A stretch of 64,000 bases of DNA from assembly GCA_016700115.1 (NCBI GenBank), contig CP064999.1:3038001-3102000 (forward strand), given 5' to 3'. The notes beneath the pieces were generated by a model that was given only the letters and a program-made list of their open reading frames with translations, was not told the DNA's origin and searched no databases. Positions 53,512 to 62,830 of this stretch are shown in pieces. The translations under genes were made by a program, and so were the position numbers. How positions within the stretch are numbered: the first letter of the stretch is position 1; each line of letters begins with the position of its first letter. Source of the DNA: Sphingobacteriales bacterium (GTDB lineage Bacteria; Bacteroidota; Bacteroidia; Chitinophagales; UBA2359).

Positions 53512-55194
53512 CTATTCCCCGTTAAAACGTTTGGAAATTTTAGTAACCCACCGCTGAATTTTCATTTTATAAGTTTCGGTTTCAAACAACTGCGAGTCGT
53601 TGTTGGCTTTATATAAAAGGAATAATCCCATCGGGAAAAAGAAAAAAATACAAAGCCACATTCCCCAAAAAGGGGTAAGCACCATTTCTTCGGTCAGTTT
53701 TTTTCCGGTAGTCAAAAGAATATAAAAAAGAATAAAAAAGAGAATTCCCATCACCATCGGCATCCCGAATCCTCCTTTGCGGATAATTGCTCCAATCGAA
53801 GCGCCAAGCAAAAACAAGGCGATACAGGAAAGCGCCAATACAATGCGGGTATGGAACTCAATTTTAAAGCGCACGATTTTTTTTCGGTCGTTTTGAAAAT
53901 AACGGGTTTCGCTGTTGGTAAATGTTTTAAGATTTCGGACATTCACCAATGTTTGCTGAATCAGCGCAACCTGTTTGCTCACAGGCAGCCGGAGTGAGGA
54001 TAAAAACCGCGTAGGTGCTGTGGTGTCTGGAGGTTCTTGCAGGGTCAGCAAACCGGCTTCGGCCATTGCAGCAGTATCAGGGGGCAACAATTCCTTTTGA
54101 TTTTCTTTTTTAACCTCCTGCGATGCGGCATTCTTTTTCAGAACTTTTAACTCGGCTTCATATTTTTTTCTGAGGCTGTCAATTTTTAGATTCTTTTTTG
54201 GGTCTTGTTTTAAGGATTGACCGGAAGTGTCTTTATTTAATTTTTGAACCTGGATATTTCCTTTTGCAGGAGGTGAAAAATTGAAAACCGAGTCAGAAAC
54301 AAAAGAAAAATAAATGCGCATGTTTTTAATCATTGCCTTGTTTCTGATATCATTTCCGGCCTCAATAGAATCCGCCATAGCCATCAGTTGTTTTGCGCTC
54401 AACATTCGATGGTTGTTTTTAAAAAGGTTTTCATCCGTTTTCTCAAAATTAAAATTGGAGAGATCCATCACCATTTCATAATTATCAAACTGCATTCGGA
54501 TAAACTCTTGTTGTTCGGGTTTCCGGCCGGCAGTTGGTCGGGGTTCTTCATATCTTGCTCCATTTTTCAGATTAAATATCAAATATTTACCGCCCTCTAC
54601 CGTGTACATTTCCCCTTCTTCAGCAAGCAAAACATTGATGTTCCCCCGGTCGTCCGAATGGTCGTGAATTTTAATGTCGTAAACAGTTTTAGCGCCCGGG
54701 TCTTTTCGCCCAATCCGGATCACATAACCCGGGATCCCGTCATAAAAAACCCCTTCTTTAATATTTAAAGCCGGCCGCTGACGAGTAACCGAATAAAGCA
54801 TAGCGGCAAACTTCAGGTTGGCACGAGGTAAAATATAATTTGAAAACAAATAACCGCTTCCTGCCAAAATAAAGGAAATAATAATCAGAGATGTCATAAA
54901 ACGCCTCAACGAAATTCCGGAAGATTTCAGGGCAACCAACTCGTAATGTTCTCCCAATCCGCCAAGCGTCATGATAGACGACAAAAGCACCGCAATTGGC
55001 AGCGCTAAGGGAACAACGGTCGCAGAAGCATAAAAAATCAACTCGGCTATGATCATGGTCTCAAGCCCTTTGCCGACCATATCGTCAATATACTTCCACA
55101 AAAACTGCATGATGAGCACAAACAGCGCAATAAAAAAGGTAACAACAAACGGACCAATGAAGGATCTTATCAAAAGCAGGTCAATTTTTTTCAT
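53512..55194 (-). CDS. LptF/LptG-family permease (YjgP/YjgQ)
   Basis: Inner-membrane permease of the lipopolysaccharide exporter. 560 residues from ATG 55194 (MKKIDLLLIRSFIGPF); the frame opens at 55245 but this start fits the family. Three N-terminal helices are followed by a periplasmic domain (about 130-440) that is long and charged, then three C-terminal helices (IALFLLGASIGAIIRKGGFGMPMVMG). The low-complexity lysine-rich insert near residues 310-370 is unusual but common in Bacteroidota versions. LptB is not adjacent. Confidence 0.9.
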   Translation of the reverse strand: MKKIDLLLIRSFIGPFVVTFFIALFVLIMQFLWKYIDDMVGKGLETMIIAELIFYASATVVPLALPIAVLLSSIMTLGGLGEHYELVALKSSGISLRRFMTSLIIISFILAGSGYLFSNYILPRANLKFAAMLYSVTRQRPALNIKEGVFYDGIPGYVIRIGRKDPGAKTVYDIKIHDHSDDRGNINVLLAEEGEMYTVEGGKYLIFNLKNGARYEEPRPTAGRKPEQQEFIRMQFDNYEMVMDLSNFNFEKTDENLFKNNHRMLSAKQLMAMADSIEAGNDIRNKAMIKNMRIYFSFVSDSVFNFSPPAKGNIQVQKLNKDTSGQSLKQDPKKNLKIDSLRKKYEAELKVLKKNAASQEVKKENQKELLPPDTAAMAEAGLLTLQEPPDTTAPTRFLSSLRLPVSKQVALIQQTLVNVRNLKTFTNSETRYFQNDRKKIVRFKIEFHTRIVLALSCIALFLLGASIGAIIRKGGFGMPMVMGILFFILFYILLTTGKKLTEEMVLTPFWGMWLCIFFFFPMGLFLLYKANNDSQLFETETYKMKIQRWVTKISKRFNGE

Positions 55195-55359
55195 TACCTT
55201 TGGTTGTCTCTGTATTAAAAAAACCGGTTCCGGATTTATTCTCATCTGATTGCTAAATTAAAGATAGACGAAAATCTGGCCGGAAAATCAATGGATATTC
55301 CTTTTTTGATGGCTTCCTGATTTTAAAATTTCCTGTCAAACAACACTTGATTTCTAAAG

Positions 55360-55980
55360 ATGGATCATGAATTTCAAGAACTATTTTCAAAAGACGAGTT
55401 GGATGTGCTGCAAAACAAAGCATTTTTTTACCTAAAACGCAGCGCAACAGGCAAAATTATGGAGCTTTTTAATGAGTTGGCTGAATCCATCAGACATTTA
55501 CCCGAACACCAATCCTTTAAATTCCCTCCCGGAACCGATTGCCAGTCCGCTAAAATTTCAAAAGGCGAAAACTACCTGCATTTGCCCTATATCGTATTGG
55601 ATTTCCCCCGCCTTTTTTCCCGCGATTCTATATTTGCCTATCGGGTCATGTTTTGGTGGGGAAATGAGTTGAGTTTTACTTTGTTGATTTGTGGTAAAGC
55701 GTTTCAACATTTTATGAACATCCTTATTCTTCGCTACGAACAAATACAAAATAACTTAGAAACCGTTTATGTTTGTGTGGACGAAACCCCCTGGAGACAT
55801 GAATTTGAGCCGGACAATTACATTGCCGCCAAAAAGGTTTCAGCAAATGATTTTGCCGGGCTGATTAAAAAAAATGGATTTTGTAAATTATCCGTTCGCA
55901 CAACCAACCTGGATCGAAAAGATTGGATAGAAAAAGGCTTGCGCACCTACCGTTTTTTTTTAGAAACATTGTATCTGTAA
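55360..55980 (+). CDS. Hypothetical protein
   Basis: 206 residues with no recognised domain. It is rich in aromatic residues (YLHLPYIVLDFPRLF, YRVMFWWGNELSFTLLICG, CVDETPWRHEFEPDNY). The pattern suggests a soluble alpha/beta protein. It diverges from the permease gene with 165 bp between starts and precedes the histidine kinase gene by about 120 bp. ATG 55360 is the only good start. Confidence 0.65.
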   Translation: MDHEFQELFSKDELDVLQNKAFFYLKRSATGKIMELFNELAESIRHLPEHQSFKFPPGTDCQSAKISKGENYLHLPYIVLDFPRLFSRDSIFAYRVMFWWGNELSFTLLICGKAFQHFMNILILRYEQIQNNLETVYVCVDETPWRHEFEPDNYIAAKKVSANDFAGLIKKNGFCKLSVRTTNLDRKDWIEKGLRTYRFFLETLYL

Positions 55981-56102
55981 TCCGGTAAAAGTTTGCATAT
56001 TGCAGGGTACTTTGCAGAGTTGTTAAACAGTAATTTTCTAAATTTATGGAAAATTACCTGTAACTTAAAAATAAACCACCACACTACCACCCGACTAATT
56101 TT

Positions 56103-58550
56103 ATGCTAACCCCACTTGCTGCCGAGTTAGAATATTTAAAAGAGGAATATCGCCTGTTAAAACAGGAGAACGAGGCCTTATATCTGCAAATGATAGAGGT
56201 AGAAAAACAGGCTTTAGAACGGCAGTTGATGTTTTCGCAACTTTCAAAAGCGTCTTTCGAGGGTATCGTATTGTATAAGGAAAATCAGATAGTTTTGGTC
56301 AACGATGCCTTTTATCATTTATTCGGAATTGAGCATCGCCAGTTGGAAAAAATCAGAATCTTAGACCTTGTTGCCCCCGAACACCAAAAAGAAGCACTCC
56401 ATCAGGCGGAACAAACCGATAAAGATTGGTTTGAAACAATATGCGTCAAACAAAACGGAACAAGATTTCCCGCAAGAGTTCGCCGCAAATTTATCCCTCA
56501 TCAAGGCATAGATGCCATGGTAATTGTGTTCAGCGACCTGACCAACGACAAACGCGTGGAGCAGGAATTGATTCAAAGTGAACTTCTTTACCAAAAACTC
56601 TTTGAAGAATCGCGCGATGCCATCTATATTTCGGGCTTAAAAGGGGAGTTGCTCGAAGTTAATCCGGCAGCTTTGGAACTTTTCGGCTATTCGCGGGAAG
56701 AAATGTTAGGCATGAGCGCATTAAAACTTTACGCCAATCCGCAGGAAAGGGAAAAGTTCAGAAACGCAATGCAGGAACATGGATCTGTCAGCAATTATGA
56801 GGTGATATTGGTCAAAAAAGACGGAACAGAAATAGATTGTCTGTTGAGTTCAACCACAAGGCGCAATGCGCAAATGGAAATAATCGGCTATCAGGGGATA
56901 ATTCGCGACATCACCCAACGAAAAAGAACAGACGAATTGGTTCGGGCAAAGGCATTGGCAGAACGCTCAACGGCCATGAAAGCCCAGTTCTTAGCCAATA
57001 TGAGCCATGAAATCCGCACACCGATGAATGCCGTGATGGGAATGACCCATTTGTTACAGGATACCCAGCTTTCTACTGAGCAAAAACGATATGTCAATGG
57101 AATCCATAGCGCATCAGAACACCTGTTGGTATTGATTAACGATATTCTGGATTTTTCTAAAATAGAAGCAGGCAAACTGCAGTTGGAAGAAATAGAGTTC
57201 AGCCTTCGTGAAGTGATTAACAATATTGCTGACACGTTTAAATATAAGGTAAAAGAAAAAAATCTCGACCTGATCATCAATATTGACGAACATATACCCG
57301 ATATTTTGATAGGTGATCCTACCAGATTGAGGCAAATATTGATGAATTTGGTTTCTAATTCGGTGAAGTTTACCGAAAAAGGCCATGTTCAGTTAGATGT
57401 TCGAATGTTTACAGACGATAAACAGGCAGCCACCATTGCATTTGCCGTTACCGACACCGGAATTGGGATAGCCTCCGACAAATTGGATAATATTTTTGAC
57501 AGTTTTTCACAGGTAAACAGAAGTGCTACCCGTCTTTATGGAGGAACCGGGCTTGGATTAGCCATTACCAAAAAACTAATCGAAATGCAGGGAGGCACCA
57601 TTTCAGTTAAAAGTAAAATTTTTGAAGGCACTACGTTTCTGGTCGTCTTAAAATTTGTAAAAGCTAACAATACCATTTTACCCAACCATAAACATACCCT
57701 CAGTGAAATGGCGGTGAAGCCTTTAGGCAAATTGAGGCTTTTAATTGTGGAAGATAACGAACTAAATCGCGTAGTTACCATTGACACCATTAAAAAATGG
57801 GGGAAAGATATCACCATTGATATTGCCGAAAACGGTGAAGAAGGGGTTAAAAAAGTCAAGAAACACCGCTATGATCTGGTGTTGATGGATGTGCAAATGC
57901 CAAAAATGAACGGATACGAAGCCACTCAGTATATCAGGAAAACTTTAGGAAAAACCAATCTGCCGATTTTGGCAATGACGGCTTATGCCACAACCGGGGA
58001 AGCTGAGAAAACCATTACTTCAGGAATGAATGACTATATCAGCAAGCCATTTGACCCCAAACAACTATATCAAAAAATTGCCCGTATGACTTCCAAGGAT
58101 TCCGGAGCTTTAAAAATGGAAACTAATAACTCAAAAGCAGATACAGAACCTGACAAAAAGAGCGAAAAAGTCGAGATTTACAAACATGTAACCAATCTCG
58201 ATTATCTTGACGAATCAATTGGTGGTGATGAAGATTTAAAGATTAAGATGCTGGAAATTATGCTTCGTGAAACACCCGATGAAGTAGAGCAAATGGAGAA
58301 ATATTTTCAGGAAGAAAATTGGGAACGACTCAAAGCTGTGGCACATAAGTTCAAATCAACCGTAGCTTATATGGGACTAAACGGACTGAAAGAAGTAGTC
58401 AATAAAATCCAGGTCAACGCCGAAAAAAAAGAAAACCCCGAATTGACCAAAAATATGATTGCAGAGGTGAAAAATATTTGCTTACTTGCATGTCAGGAAC
58501 TGAAAGAAGAACTTACAGCGCTAAAAACTAAAACAAACTCAACAGAATAA
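56103..58550 (+). CDS. Hybrid sensor histidine kinase (PAS-PAS-HisKA-HATPase-REC-Hpt)
   Basis: 815 residues. An N-terminal coiled coil (about 1-40) precedes PAS domains near 45-165 and 170-290. HisKA follows, with phospho-acceptor H302 (NMSHEIRTPMNAVMG). The ATPase domain (about 390-525) carries the N box and GGTGLGLAITKKLIEMQGG. The receiver has D596 (LVLMDVQMPKMNG), and a C-terminal Hpt domain has H748 (VAHKFKSTVAYMG). It is cytoplasmic, with no membrane helices. The response regulator gene 45 bp downstream is the likely phosphorelay partner. Confidence 0.94.
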   Translation: MLTPLAAELEYLKEEYRLLKQENEALYLQMIEVEKQALERQLMFSQLSKASFEGIVLYKENQIVLVNDAFYHLFGIEHRQLEKIRILDLVAPEHQKEALHQAEQTDKDWFETICVKQNGTRFPARVRRKFIPHQGIDAMVIVFSDLTNDKRVEQELIQSELLYQKLFEESRDAIYISGLKGELLEVNPAALELFGYSREEMLGMSALKLYANPQEREKFRNAMQEHGSVSNYEVILVKKDGTEIDCLLSSTTRRNAQMEIIGYQGIIRDITQRKRTDELVRAKALAERSTAMKAQFLANMSHEIRTPMNAVMGMTHLLQDTQLSTEQKRYVNGIHSASEHLLVLINDILDFSKIEAGKLQLEEIEFSLREVINNIADTFKYKVKEKNLDLIINIDEHIPDILIGDPTRLRQILMNLVSNSVKFTEKGHVQLDVRMFTDDKQAATIAFAVTDTGIGIASDKLDNIFDSFSQVNRSATRLYGGTGLGLAITKKLIEMQGGTISVKSKIFEGTTFLVVLKFVKANNTILPNHKHTLSEMAVKPLGKLRLLIVEDNELNRVVTIDTIKKWGKDITIDIAENGEEGVKKVKKHRYDLVLMDVQMPKMNGYEATQYIRKTLGKTNLPILAMTAYATTGEAEKTITSGMNDYISKPFDPKQLYQKIARMTSKDSGALKMETNNSKADTEPDKKSEKVEIYKHVTNLDYLDESIGGDEDLKIKMLEIMLRETPDEVEQMEKYFQEENWERLKAVAHKFKSTVAYMGLNGLKEVVNKIQVNAEKKENPELTKNMIAEVKNICLLACQELKEELTALKTKTNSTE

Positions 58551-58594
58551 AAAGATTAACTCCCCTTGTAAATCACTTTTAAAAACTATACATC

Positions 58595-59011
58595 ATGGCA
58601 AGAAATTTTAAAATCTTTTTGGTGGACGATGACATAAAAACGCTCATCATGCTCAAAAACCACCTCGAAAAACGAATTGGACATAATATTACGGTCAATG
58701 TATTCGCCTATGGTGAAAACTGCTTAGACCGCCTAGACGAAGAGCCCGATATTATTGTCCTGGACTATTTTCTAAATGCCATTAAAGAAGATGCATTAAG
58801 CGGCACAGACATTCTTAATCAAATTGTCGAACAACGCCCGCAAGCCAGAGTTGTGATGATGTCAGGTCAGGAAGATATGGAAACTGCATTGGAATCTATT
58901 CGCAATGGCGCTTATGATTACATCATTAAGAATGAAAAAGCAATGCAGCGACTTGAATTACTGGTAAACAAGATTATTCTTGAAATAGAAAAAGAAGAAA
59001 ACTCAAAATAA
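58595..59011 (+). CDS. Single-domain response regulator
   Basis: 138-residue receiver without an output domain. Acidic pocket D11-D13 (LVDDDIKT), phospho-acceptor D57 (IIVLDYFLN), then VVMMSGQEDMETALESIRNGAYDYIIKNEKA; the conserved lysine is in IIKNEKA. It is probably phosphorylated by the upstream hybrid kinase. A 15-bp-stem terminator follows. Confidence 0.9.
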   Translation: MARNFKIFLVDDDIKTLIMLKNHLEKRIGHNITVNVFAYGENCLDRLDEEPDIIVLDYFLNAIKEDALSGTDILNQIVEQRPQARVVMMSGQEDMETALESIRNGAYDYIIKNEKAMQRLELLVNKIILEIEKEENSK

Positions 59012-59081
59012 GTTTTTCAAGTTGTTGGTTTCCCTGTTTACTTAGGAATAAACCAATAATAAATCATTGAGTTTTGCCCCA

Positions 59082-59133
59082 CAAACACTACAAACTGAAA
59101 GGTTACATAAACCTTAAAAGTTTGTAGTGTTTG
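59082..59133. terminator. Bidirectional terminator
   Basis: A perfect 15-bp inverted repeat, CAAACACTACAAACT (59082-59096) with AGTTTGTAGTGTTTG (59119-59133), has a second inner stem (AAGGTT/AACCTT). It lies between convergent genes. Confidence 0.75.
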
Positions 59134-59151
59134 TTTTATGTGCATATTGCT

Positions 59152-61803
59152 TCATCGCTTAAATTCAGGATGTTTATAGCGAAATCTATCTATAAGTTTT
59201 CCGGTTTCAACCATGAAAATCACCAACATTCCGGCACCAAAAGCAACAGACAATTCAATCAAAGTAAGAGGGGCAGTTTTAAAAACTGAATTTAAGAAAG
59301 GTATATAAATCAGGCATAATTGAATAAGTACGGTTGCCAATATAGTAAAAAGCAGGAATTTATTAGAAAACAAAGATTTACTGAATAAAGATTTTCGGTT
59401 TGACCGGATGGCTAAGGCTAAAGCTAACTGACAAAAACATAATGTGGTGAAAACCAAAGTTTGCCAATTGGGATTTTGCAGGTAAACTGACCAGTATTGA
59501 ATCCCCAACGTAACGATGCCAATAAACAACCCGTTGATAACAATTTGCAATCCAACCCCATCAGCAAAAAATCCTTCCTGAACCTTTTTGGGTTTTCGGT
59601 TCATTACGTCGTCTTCTGATGTTTCCGCAGCTAAGGCTAAACTTGGCAAACCGTCCGTTACCAGATTGATCCAAAGAATATGGATGGGTAACAATGGAAT
59701 AGGAAGTCCCAACAAAGGGGCAATTAGAATGGTGAAAATTTCGGCGGAATTGCCCGACATAATAAACTTGACAAACTTTCGGATATTGTCGTATATTCTT
59801 CGCCCTTCCTTTACCGCCCTGACAATGGTCGCAAAATTATCATCCAGCAAAATCATATTTGCAGCTTCTTTTGATACATCTGAACCGGTAATTGCCATTG
59901 CTACACCAATATCAGCATTTTTTAGTGCCGGAGCATCATTGACCCCATCTCCGGTCATAGCAACTACTTGTCCCTTGCTTTGCAAAAGTTGGATAATATT
60001 GTATTTCTGTTCCGGATTTACCCGGGCATAAACCCTTACCTGTTCTGCTTTTGCAGATAATTCTTCGTCGGGCAAAGAAAGCAATTCTGCACCGGTCAAT
60101 ATCAAATCATTTTTAGATTGTAAAATGCCCAATTTTTTTGCGATATACCTTGCTGTTGCAGGATGATCTCCTGTTATCATGACAGTTTTAATACCTGCTT
60201 TATTACAAATCTCAATGGCTTTGGCAGCTTCGGGTCGAATTGGATCAATCATACCCAATGCTCCTAAAAAAGTAGTGTCTTGTTCAAAGGTTTCGACAAC
60301 GGGATTTTGGGGTAATTCCTTCATTGTTTTCATTGAAAAACCAATTACCCGATATCCATTGGATGATAGTTGGTTTACAGATTCTTCCTTTGCTGCTTTT
60401 TCTTCAGCATTCAGATTTGTTGAAAAATCCAGTAAAACATCTACTGCACCTTTGGTAAATGAAATGAACCCTTCGTTATCCGGTAATCGGTGTATGGTGG
60501 TCATACATTTACGAACGGCCTCAAATGGAAAATGCAGAATTTCAGGATAGGACTTGAGCAACTCATTTTTAAAATAACCGTTGGTTTGAGCAAAGTCAAA
60601 TAGGGCAATTTCTGTAGGGTCTCCAATAATCTCTTTAGCTTCGTTTTTGGACACATCATTATTGAGAGCCGCTGCAATCAACAACATTTTAGCATCAGGC
60701 AGATTTTTAACACACTCTAAGTCTTGATCTGTATATTGCTTGGCACCTATCAAACCTGATTTAACCGACATTTTGTTAAAGGTCAAAGTTCCGGTTTTAT
60801 CAGTACAGATATAGGTAACAGAGCCAAGCGTTTCAACTGCCGGCAATTTACGAATCAGGGCATTGTTTTTAGCCATTCGTTTTGCGCCAAGCGAAAGCGA
60901 AATAGTTACCATAGCCGGTAATGCTTCAGGAATAGCAGCTACCGCTAATGAAATGGCAGTCAGTAACATCAGCACCGGCTTTTCACCTTTAAAGATACCG
61001 GTAAAAAAAACTATACCGCATATTATGAAGAACGCAAAGGCTAAGCGGCGGCTGAAAAGGGCTAATCTTTTTTGTAAAGGAGTTTTAACAGTATCGGTTT
61101 GCAGCATCCGGGCAATTTTGCCAAACTCCGTATTCATTCCTGTTGCGGTTACTACCCCCAAACCGGTACCGGTTGTTACAACGGTTCCTTTAAATGCCAT
61201 GTTTAAAAAATCGGCGGTATTTATGATTGCTTCAACGATGGGGAGTGTATGTTTTTCTACGGAAACAGATTCGCCGGTTAAAGTAGATTCATCAACTTTA
61301 AGCATTACAGTTTCAATCAGCCGCAAATCTGCGGGTACTATATTTCCGGCTTCAAGCAAAACCAGGTCGCCGGGCACTAAGTCTGAAGCAGATATTGTGT
61401 TTATTTGCCCGTTACATAGAATATTAGCATTGGGAGCAGCCATTTTTTTTAAAGCGTTCATGGCTTGCCCTGCTTTATATTCCTGAAAAAATCCAATCGC
61501 TGCATTCAGTATAATAATAGCCAGAATGATCAAGGTATCTGTTATATCACCGATTATTCCGGATATTACAGCAGCACCAAACAGTACCAATATCATAAAA
61601 TCGGTAAACTGCCTGATTAAGATAGAAAAGGTATTGCTTTGCCCTTTTATCTTTAACTCATTCGCCCCGTATTGAATAAACCGTTGAGCAGCTTTTTCTC
61701 TGTCCAACCCTGTTTTTTCTGTTTTAAGACGGGTTAAAACTTCTTCAATATCGAGTAAATGCCAATTTTCAGCAGGTAGGTTGGGTAATTTCCCCTTGTT
61801 CAT
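59152..61803 (-). CDS. Calcium-transporting P-type ATPase
   Basis: 883 residues, P-type IIA/IIB layout. The N-terminal cation ATPase domain, LTGESVSVEK (actuator TGES), PEALPAMVTI in helix 4, phosphorylation motif CTDKTGTLTFNKM, and hinge MTGDGVNDAPALKNADIGVAM are all present, followed by the C-terminal helices (ILWINLVTDGLPSLALA). It probably exports Ca2+. The start codon overlaps the stop of the desaturase gene by 4 bp, so the two are translationally coupled. Confidence 0.95.
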   Translation of the reverse strand: MNKGKLPNLPAENWHLLDIEEVLTRLKTEKTGLDREKAAQRFIQYGANELKIKGQSNTFSILIRQFTDFMILVLFGAAVISGIIGDITDTLIILAIIILNAAIGFFQEYKAGQAMNALKKMAAPNANILCNGQINTISASDLVPGDLVLLEAGNIVPADLRLIETVMLKVDESTLTGESVSVEKHTLPIVEAIINTADFLNMAFKGTVVTTGTGLGVVTATGMNTEFGKIARMLQTDTVKTPLQKRLALFSRRLAFAFFIICGIVFFTGIFKGEKPVLMLLTAISLAVAAIPEALPAMVTISLSLGAKRMAKNNALIRKLPAVETLGSVTYICTDKTGTLTFNKMSVKSGLIGAKQYTDQDLECVKNLPDAKMLLIAAALNNDVSKNEAKEIIGDPTEIALFDFAQTNGYFKNELLKSYPEILHFPFEAVRKCMTTIHRLPDNEGFISFTKGAVDVLLDFSTNLNAEEKAAKEESVNQLSSNGYRVIGFSMKTMKELPQNPVVETFEQDTTFLGALGMIDPIRPEAAKAIEICNKAGIKTVMITGDHPATARYIAKKLGILQSKNDLILTGAELLSLPDEELSAKAEQVRVYARVNPEQKYNIIQLLQSKGQVVAMTGDGVNDAPALKNADIGVAMAITGSDVSKEAANMILLDDNFATIVRAVKEGRRIYDNIRKFVKFIMSGNSAEIFTILIAPLLGLPIPLLPIHILWINLVTDGLPSLALAAETSEDDVMNRKPKKVQEGFFADGVGLQIVINGLFIGIVTLGIQYWSVYLQNPNWQTLVFTTLCFCQLALALAIRSNRKSLFSKSLFSNKFLLFTILATVLIQLCLIYIPFLNSVFKTAPLTLIELSVAFGAGMLVIFMVETGKLIDRFRYKHPEFKR

Positions 61804-62777
61804 AAAATGTCAGAGGAATTAGTAAGGACTGCCATTTTCATAATTTTCCAGTACCCATTTTCCAAAAGTCCCCCTTGTTTATAATATCCGCGTTCTTTTA
61901 ACAACTTGTGCATGAGCGGGTAATTGTAAGGAGGAGCGTTCATCAGTAAATGATGTTCAACATGAAAGTTGACATAGTGTGGAGCAAACAACATACGCTC
62001 TAACCAGTTGGCATAAGTAGTCCGGGTGTTAGTAAGTTCCTGCGTTCGGTCGGGCACCATACTATGTTCTGCCATTGACCTGACCCGCAAACAAAAATTA
62101 TTGGTCGTAAGCAATGCCCCAATCCAAAGCAAATATAACCAAGGCGAGCCCACCAACCAGAAAACTAAAAAAAGTACCGCCTGAGATAGGAAAGGATAGG
62201 TCAGATTTTTATAGGCATTTGCAGCTATATGCTTTAACGTTCTCTGCTCTTTGGGTGTTTTGATCACTTCACCACCCAGGTTGTATTGTAATAAACCCAA
62301 GTGCATAGCAAACACACCGATATATCCTTTTAGACCGGTAATTCCTGATAAATCCCGCAAAAATTTTCTGACCATGCTGGCTTTAGTGGTTGGGTAACCA
62401 TTAGTAAGGTTCAGATCAGGGTCTCTTTCTGATCCGGTGTTTATATGATGCTGTAAATGATATGGGCGATACTGGGAAACATTATGAAAAATAGGATAAG
62501 CACCCAACCAGTTTCCTACCCATTCGTTTAACTTTTTTGATTTAAACAACGCATAATGCGAGGCATCGTGCATAATGATAGCGCAGGCTAATTGCTTTCC
62601 GCCCAAAATAAATAACGCAATGATAATTGTAAAGATATTTGGAAACAAACCGGCCAAAGTGAAAGCAAAAGCAATCCAACCCCACGTATGGAGAATTTCA
62701 AAAATTGCTTTCAGATTTGATTTCTTGCGAAGCCTGCTGATTTCTTCAGCACTTAAAAATTGTCTGACTGTGGTCAT
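61800..62777 (-). CDS. Fatty acid desaturase
   Basis: 325-residue membrane di-iron enzyme. Three histidine boxes are intact: HDASHYALF, HLQHHINTG and HVEHHLLMNAP. Four or so membrane helices. It introduces a double bond into membrane acyl chains or a related lipid; the substrate and regioselectivity are unknown. It shares a 4-bp stop/start overlap with the P-type ATPase gene. Confidence 0.92.
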   Translation of the reverse strand: MTTVRQFLSAEEISRLRKKSNLKAIFEILHTWGWIAFAFTLAGLFPNIFTIIIALFILGGKQLACAIIMHDASHYALFKSKKLNEWVGNWLGAYPIFHNVSQYRPYHLQHHINTGSERDPDLNLTNGYPTTKASMVRKFLRDLSGITGLKGYIGVFAMHLGLLQYNLGGEVIKTPKEQRTLKHIAANAYKNLTYPFLSQAVLFLVFWLVGSPWLYLLWIGALLTTNNFCLRVRSMAEHSMVPDRTQELTNTRTTYANWLERMLFAPHYVNFHVEHHLLMNAPPYNYPLMHKLLKERGYYKQGGLLENGYWKIMKMAVLTNSSDIL

Positions 62778-62830
62778 TTCTTTTCAAAGAATTTATCCAA
62801 AGATAAGTCAAAAAAATTTAAATCTAGTTT